A stretch of DNA of 64,000 bases from Panonychus citri (lineage: Eukaryota; Arthropoda; Arachnida; Trombidiformes; Tetranychidae). The notes beneath the pieces were generated by a model that was not told the origin of the DNA, ran no database searches, and was given only the letters and a program-made list of their open reading frames with translations. The position numbers were made by a program, and so were the translations under genes. The stretch lies in assembly GCF_014898815.1 (NCBI RefSeq), contig NW_026515545.1, positions 2,480,001-2,544,000 on the forward strand, written 5' to 3'. Below, piece after piece: positions 62,573 to 64,000 of this stretch. Position 1 is the stretch's first letter; each line of letters opens with the position of its first letter.

Positions 62573-63315
62573 AGTGAACACAAGTAAATATAAAACAAAC
62601 AAGCAAAAAAAAAGGTCAATTCAACACAATCGATGAAATCAAAATAGGATAACTTTATTGTTTAGACATAGGTAACTAAATCTATTAAACAATAGCTTCA
62701 AACAACCAAAGGAACAATAAATTAACACTAAGAAAAAGCTACAATTTTAACCAGCAATTAAAAAGATTAATAAACTATAGTAAACACTTTAAGATCCAAA
62801 ATGTTTACTATCAACAACAATTCATTTCCATGTTAATCGTAATCATCGAATAATTAAATCGATTTAAAATCACCGATCGACCGATTAATAGAAATTGATT
62901 ATTTTCTCTCTTTCATTTGTCTCTTTCTTTTCCTATTCGATCGTTAAAATCTAACTTAGTCTCCTCCCCAATTGTCTAAACTCTTTCTTTTCTCTTTCGC
63001 ACAAACATCGATTCTTATCGATTTTCTTTTCGATTGTTCGAAAAATCTTATTAAGCTAATTACGAATAGAATTTAGTAAATTTAGTAAAGTTGAGATGGC
63101 GACACTTTCTGTTGGAATTTCTCGTTGCCATGTTTTGTTTTGTTCTTTCTTTGGTTTTGGCGGTTAAGAAAAAAACAAATTCTAATTCTGTTGGAAAGAG
63201 AAAAGGTTTTCCTTTTAGTGTTCAAGTTAATTAATCAAATTGTTTGTTTATATTTTCGTTTTCTTTTAAATTTATAATTTGTGTTGGTGACTTGGTTTGT
63301 TCGGTAATTAGTAAA
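62573..63315. promoter_or_regulatory. Shared divergent promoter region, CPSF4 / coiled-coil gene
   Basis: 743 bp between divergent starts. An E2F-like TTTTGGCGG lies at 63155-63163, about 155 bp upstream of the right-hand start, and AGATGGCGACA lies near 63094. The sequence tcggtaattag just before the right-hand ATG could be an acceptor of a 5'-UTR intron. All functional readings are inferred. Confidence 0.4.
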
Positions 63316-63870
63316 ATGTCACGAGAAGTTGTCTCAATGTGTCTGGAAGATCATGAGAAGAGTGTTCGTCCCTGTTTATATGATTTCCAATGTATGATTT
63401 TAAAGAAAGTGGAAGAGGCTTTGGAGAAGAAATTTGATTCATTGATGCGGATGTTTATTCATCAAAAAGCGTTGGATACGCATAAATACAATGATTTGAA
63501 GGATAAATTTGTTGGTGACATTATGGCTCTACTGAGACCAAAATATGAAGGATTGTTTAACGATGACGAGTTAAAGAACCGAATAGAATCGGTCAATCCA
63601 AAAAGGGAATTCAATTTTTTAATGGATGAGGGTAATATTCTTGCTAAATTGTTGAAGCCATTCAAATATGAACAGTTGGAGACATTTAAGCAGTTAAAGG
63701 ATAAAGTGAGTAAATTGAAAAAGGCAGAAGAAAAAATTATTGAGGAGCTGCAATTGGAGATGGCTGAAGTTCAATCAAAACAGCGATGCATAAAGAATCA
63801 AACTTTAAAGGTGATTTCGAGTGATTATACCGCAGATTTACCAATACTCCCGGTCATGGATTCCGATTGA
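63316..63870 (+). CDS. Small coiled-coil protein, possible MIS12-complex (NNF1/PMF1- or MIS12-like) kinetochore subunit
   Basis: 184 aa, single exon in the window. The ATG at 63316 (MSREVVSMCLEDHEK, context aaaatgtc) is preferred over an upstream in-frame ATG at 63244, whose extra 24 residues look like translated UTR or intron. The predicted fold is mostly helical: an N-terminal helix pair (about residues 25-95, with EEALEKKFDSL and LKDKFVGDIMALLRPKYEGLF), then a long Lys/Glu-rich coiled coil (about 120-165, LETFKQLKDKVSKLKKAEE), and a short tail DLPILPVMDSD. Length (PMF1 and MIS12 are about 205 aa), layout and a weak match to PMF1 around its YDKFIAQL segment suggest a MIS12-complex subunit. 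The similarity is low and other small coiled-coil proteins remain possible. The upstream E2F-like site would fit a cell-cycle role. Gene reality is good; identity is tentative. Confidence 0.6.
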   Translation: MSREVVSMCLEDHEKSVRPCLYDFQCMILKKVEEALEKKFDSLMRMFIHQKALDTHKYNDLKDKFVGDIMALLRPKYEGLFNDDELKNRIESVNPKREFNFLMDEGNILAKLLKPFKYEQLETFKQLKDKVSKLKKAEEKIIEELQLEMAEVQSKQRCIKNQTLKVISSDYTADLPILPVMDSD

Positions 63871-64000
63871 AGAGAGAAGAACCAATGGCAGAAGAAAAAA
63901 AAACCATCTACAATCTTCAACAGTTTCCATCTTATCTCTGTTCTCATTTTATAATTAATTATTATTATTCGCATTTATTAGATGATTTTGGGAAACAATT
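63871..64000. other. 3' flank of the coiled-coil gene
   Basis: AT-rich 3' UTR-like sequence to the window edge. No canonical AATAAA is seen, though TTATTATTATT runs are present. Nothing else can be said. Confidence 0.4.

Noticed and set aside
62573..62602. Ten-codon upstream extension of CPSF30 from an in-frame ATG
   Set aside because: It adds a hydrophobic leader foreign to the family; the next Met aligns with the human start.
1..64000. tRNA genes, rRNA, CRISPR arrays, viral genes, autonomous transposons
   Set aside because: I looked for B-box (GGTTCGANTCC) context, regularly spaced repeats, and integrase, transposase or reverse-transcriptase motifs and saw none. A short or degenerate copy could be missed by eye.

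Overview
The window looks like AT-rich nuclear DNA from an animal, most likely an arthropod. The evidence is GT-AG introns, AATAAA poly(A) signals, a Neto-type CUB-CUB-LDLa membrane protein, and a CPSF30 protein with two zinc knuckles like fly Clipper. Short introns in housekeeping genes, Asn/Ser/His homopolymers and low GC suggest a chelicerate, perhaps an acariform (spider) mite. That last step is inference: no rRNA or mitochondrial marker is present.

Left block (1-13.4 kb) is gene-dense. It holds the 5' part of an acid-lipase-family gene (-); an ABCG half-transporter (+) whose only intron carries a TA-flanked foldback MITE; a small secreted Ser/Thr-rich protein (+); PRORP, the catalytic subunit of protein-only mitochondrial RNase P (+), with a perfect NRF-1-type site 125 bp upstream; a CAP-Gly/coiled-coil protein (-); and POP4/RPP29, a subunit of RNA-based RNase P and MRP (+). 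The last two are head to head and share a promoter region containing a perfect RFX X-box.

Middle block (13.4-59.5 kb) is one large domain around a single recognised gene, Neto (8 coding exons, 37,227-53,076, 738 aa). A 24-kb gene-free stretch lies upstream and a 6.5-kb one downstream. The block is full of (CT)n/(GA)n tracts (about 48 by eye, against 2 in the flanking gene-dense blocks), (CA)n and (ATC)n tracts, and holds one very good CTCF-like site at 29,751. Neto has an in-frame 21-nt microexon between its CUB domains.

Right block (59.5-64 kb) is again compact: OSGEP/KAE1 (+, six exons, 335 aa), CPSF4/CPSF30 (-, convergent with OSGEP), and a small coiled-coil protein (+, divergent from CPSF4) that weakly resembles kinetochore MIS12-complex subunits.

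PRORP, POP4 and OSGEP all act in tRNA maturation (5' leader removal in two compartments and t6A37 modification), and CPSF30 acts in mRNA 3' processing. No operon-like linkage is implied. I found no CRISPR array, no tRNA or rRNA gene, no virus and no intact transposon. I did not find a convincing new multi-gene system. The best leads are the Neto microexon, the GA-tract and CTCF-like architecture of the Neto domain, the NRF-1 and X-box promoter sites, and the MITE with pseudo-exon potential.
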